Shown one piece after another: positions 61,626 through 64,000 of a DNA stretch of 64,000 nt. This DNA is from Puffinus mauretanicus. Taxonomy: Eukaryota > Chordata > Aves > Procellariiformes > Procellariidae. Positions within the stretch are counted from its first letter, which is position 1. Every line of letters begins with the position of its first letter. The position numbers were made by a program, and so were the translations under genes. The DNA lies in NCBI GenBank assembly GCA_023333565.1, contig JAJKFH010004053.1:434001-498000 (forward strand), read 5' to 3'. The notes under the pieces are model-generated. The model was not told the origin of the DNA. It made no database searches and saw only the letters and a program-made list of their open reading frames with translations.

Positions 61626-63239
61626 AGGGACATATGTGAGGAGTTGTGTGAGTGTTTCTCTATGTCAGGGTGTAGCTCCACAAATACTTTTTCTCAGAGG
61701 CAAAGCCAGTTTAAGAGACTCCTACTTTGGCTTCCAGCCCCTATGCATCTGCCGTAGCTCTCAGATGCATTAGTTGTGCACTTTTTCTGAAAAGTTATTT
61801 TTAACCCAGATTATTTCCCAGTCTCGGTGTGCAGAACAGATCCACAGACCACTTGTACCAGTACAATCACAAAGTTGGAGAGCTGAGGTGGGAAGGTGGG
61901 AACAAGCAGCCAAGAACAGAGATCTCAGCTGCCTCCACATGTGCAAATAAATCCTGAAAGTGCACACATGTGCCCTTTTCAAACTCTTCTAAGTGTTTTT
62001 TACTCACGCTATAACAAAGGAATTAAAAAGAAATGAGGTCAAGCCTACCAGTGACGCACTGCTTACTGCTTCAGCTTCTCACCTTCCACTAACACCATTA
62101 GATCAACAGCTACTGTGTAAAAATAAGTGTAGCCATGTCTATACAATAAAAGAAAAAGGTTAGAACAAGGAGAGAAAGAGAGCGCAGAGAGGAGATGAAA
62201 AGAAAGAAATTGAAAGATGTAACCTTCTGAAAAAGAAAAAAAAAGAAATCAAAGCCAAGCATAGGGTCCTATTTCAAATCTGCTTTATTTCTGCATGTCG
62301 TCATGGACATCCTCATCATCCTCCTCCTCATAAAAATAAGTATAGTGTGCACAACCTTTGAATAAGGATAAGAGATATTACTGTAACAAAAAGGTGGTTG
62401 TGGAGTTCTTATGTTTGCCCCTTTGCCTTTTTGAGTCATTAAATTGATCTTTCCTCCACATCACACACACAGATTTTCCCAACAATTCTATTCAATGATG
62501 TTCAGCAGAAAACGACTGGGAGGTGACACAGCCAGCCATGCCGTATTATGCAGACAACATCTCTAGAGCAGCACTGGGTGGAGAGCAGACACGATGATTT
62601 GTTTGAATGCATCTGTCCTGCCCAGTTGCTAACGTGCATAGCGCTGGCACTCTGCGTACAGAGTCATCACTGATCTGATAAGAGCATTTGCACAATTATA
62701 TCTAAGAAAAACGTTGGTGTTTGGCATGATGAGATTAAATGAATTATGGTCAAGTGATTTTACCACTGTATTTTTACACATTCTGGGGAGGGATGCTTTA
62801 AGGACCACCAATGTTCACTGTGAGCTTTCCAGGTCAACAGTATTTCCATTAACACTCCTAACAAACCCACAGTCTTATTTTCATCGGCTAATGTGCAACC
62901 TGCATGCCAACAGGCGACACCGCAAACCACCGGCAGACATACAGGAGGAAAATACATCCCCACGGAAGGTCACTCTTCCTTCAGCTAACGTGTGCCATTC
63001 CCCGGCAGACATCTGCGTGCCAAAAGCCAGGGTTTTGTCAACCCTCCCTGATTTAGCAGAGGGCATGGAAGCCCTGGATCTTCCCCTTCCCCCAACCTGG
63101 TTCCACTCGCTCAATAATCAGCTGGCAGCAGGTACCTGTGTCCCTGAAAACTACACTGATTATCTTGTTGCCTCGTGCGCTGAGCACAGCATTATTAAGG
63201 CTGACAGATAAAAAGACACATCTCTTGCCTTGCACATAT
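61626..63239. other. mostly non-coding stretch
   Basis: Contains a polypurine tract (62145-62255), a minus-strand exon-like end (62269-62380) and an open frame of 161 codons from the ATG at 62726 to 63211 on the plus strand. That frame has no recognised domain, and such a length is expected about once by chance in a window of this size. Confidence 0.45.
62145..62255 (+). repeat. polypurine low-complexity tract
   Basis: About 110 nt almost entirely A and G (AGAAAAAGG, GGAGAGAAAGAGAG, AAAGAAAGAAA, GAAAAAGAAAA), broken only by a few pyrimidines. Simple sequence of unknown role. Confidence 0.8.
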
Positions 63240-63500
63240 CTATCACCGAGGTGGACAGATCATGGAGGGGACCTGTAACTCCACAGCTGCTCTGGTACTA
63301 GAGGCAGAGCGCAAGGCAGCGACTTACTGCGAGACGGCCGACTCCCCGCCCCCGGGGGGGGCACCTCCGAACCGTGCAACCAGGCAGGACTGGCACTACC
63401 CTCCTGCACGCTCTGCAGATAGACCCGCTTCCACTTAACCGCGGACATGCTTTAAAGGCTGTGAAGGAGAATATGCTTCTGGACAGCGAAGCGGCAATTT
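63240..63500 (-). promoter_or_regulatory. CpG-rich patch with candidate minus-strand first exon
   Basis: About 260 bp with roughly 16 CpGs and GC near 60%; by rough count the CpG observed/expected ratio is about 0.7. On the minus strand an ATG at 63448-63446 opens a frame of 40 codons plus one base (MSAVKWKRVYLQSVQEGS at the start) that runs into a perfect GTAAGT donor at 63327-63322. A TTTAAAG word lies just before the ATG. This is the arrangement of a CpG-island first coding exon. I do not recognise the peptide and see no matching downstream exon with certainty. A chance occurrence in GC-rich DNA remains possible. Confidence 0.3.
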
Positions 63501-64000
63501 ACCATACATCATAAATTACAGAGGAGAAAGCATGCGGTGTATAATTTGCTTTTCCTACATTCATGTGCAATATGCAGGCTCAGTAAAGTATGGCTGTGTG
63601 ATTAAGCAATTCCAGCTGCTAAACTGATAAAGCAGGGAAAACATCCAAGGATTTCTCTTTTTTTCCTCATGAAAAGAACGGGAAAACCAACATAATTTGA
63701 CACAATTGTTCCATTTGACTGACACTTCATTTTGCTCATCCATATGAAAAACAAAAGGCTACATTAACAGCAACTGTAGCAACTAGCTTTTTTCTCCAGG
63801 AACTGACTGCCTTGAGCCCTGGAGGAGTTCCCTCACCATCCAGGCACGTGGTAGAAGAGCAATGGCACATCTTCCCCCAGCAGGTTTCTAGCCTCTCAGC
63901 CTTTTCTTTATCTCCCCAGCAGGAAGCATGTAGAGAATTTGGCCTCATTTGCAAAATACTTCCAGGAGTGCCCACACGGCAGTTGCCAGAGCCTTTATTC
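63501..64000. other. non-coding end of window, no gene seen
   Basis: AT-rich DNA returning to background composition. Short minus-strand frames only. Confidence 0.5.

Noticed and set aside
1..64000. Endogenous retrovirus, CRISPR array, operon, tRNA or rRNA genes
   Set aside because: No LTR pairs, primer-binding site, gag/pol frames, regularly spaced repeats or RNA-gene box motifs were seen on reading both strands.

Overview
The window looks like bird nuclear DNA. It carries several CR1 (chicken repeat 1) LINE copies whose 3' ends finish in the ATTCTATG-type octamer repeats typical of avian CR1. It has no L1 or Alu-like sequence, is generally AT-rich and shows no dense coding. CR1 also occurs in other sauropsids, so 'bird' is a strong inference, not proof. 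No exon of a protein-coding host gene could be recognised. The window is best read as intergenic or long-intron DNA.

Layout. 0-49 kb: AT-rich non-coding DNA with a CR1 3' fragment (about 1.74-2.06 kb), a weak MIR-like piece (9.2 kb), a possible old minus-strand CR1/L3 tail (30.9 kb), a MIR SINE (40.8 kb), a degraded CR1 tail (42.7 kb) and another CR1 3' fragment (45.3 kb). Simple repeats are scattered through it: (GAAT)n/(AAAT)n, a long (GAGAG)n polypurine tract, three 19-nt poly(A) runs and small tandem duplications. 49.2-52.1 kb: a long CR1 copy, 5'-truncated just before ORF2. It carries an almost uninterrupted endonuclease plus the start of the reverse transcriptase, followed by the rest of the reverse transcriptase broken by three indels. 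53.5-54.4 kb: an old, diverged CR1/L3-type ORF2 fragment, then a short copy from the same young CR1 subfamily as the long element. 54.4-64 kb: non-coding DNA that becomes richer in GC and CpG at about 61.3-61.6 and 63.25-63.5 kb. The second of these contains a minus-strand stretch that looks like a first exon (ATG, open frame, GTAAGT donor).

The only recognisable protein-coding sequence is the retrotransposon ORF2: an APE-type endonuclease and a reverse transcriptase that would act together in target-primed reverse transcription. It is inactive here because of a catalytic substitution in the endonuclease (SDH read as SGH), a 4-nt insertion, a deletion of about 13 nt that removes part of a conserved reverse-transcriptase motif, a 23-nt deletion, and the missing 5' region with ORF1.

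Several short stretches have an acceptor-like and a donor-like site around an open frame. They are reported as findings with low to moderate interest, because a 64-kb window is expected to contain such pairs by chance. I found no convincing new biological system. The most checkable leads are the CpG-rich candidate first exon near 63.4 kb, the exon-like segments at 38.7, 21.7 and 0.4 kb, and the hairpin-like insertion inside the CR1.
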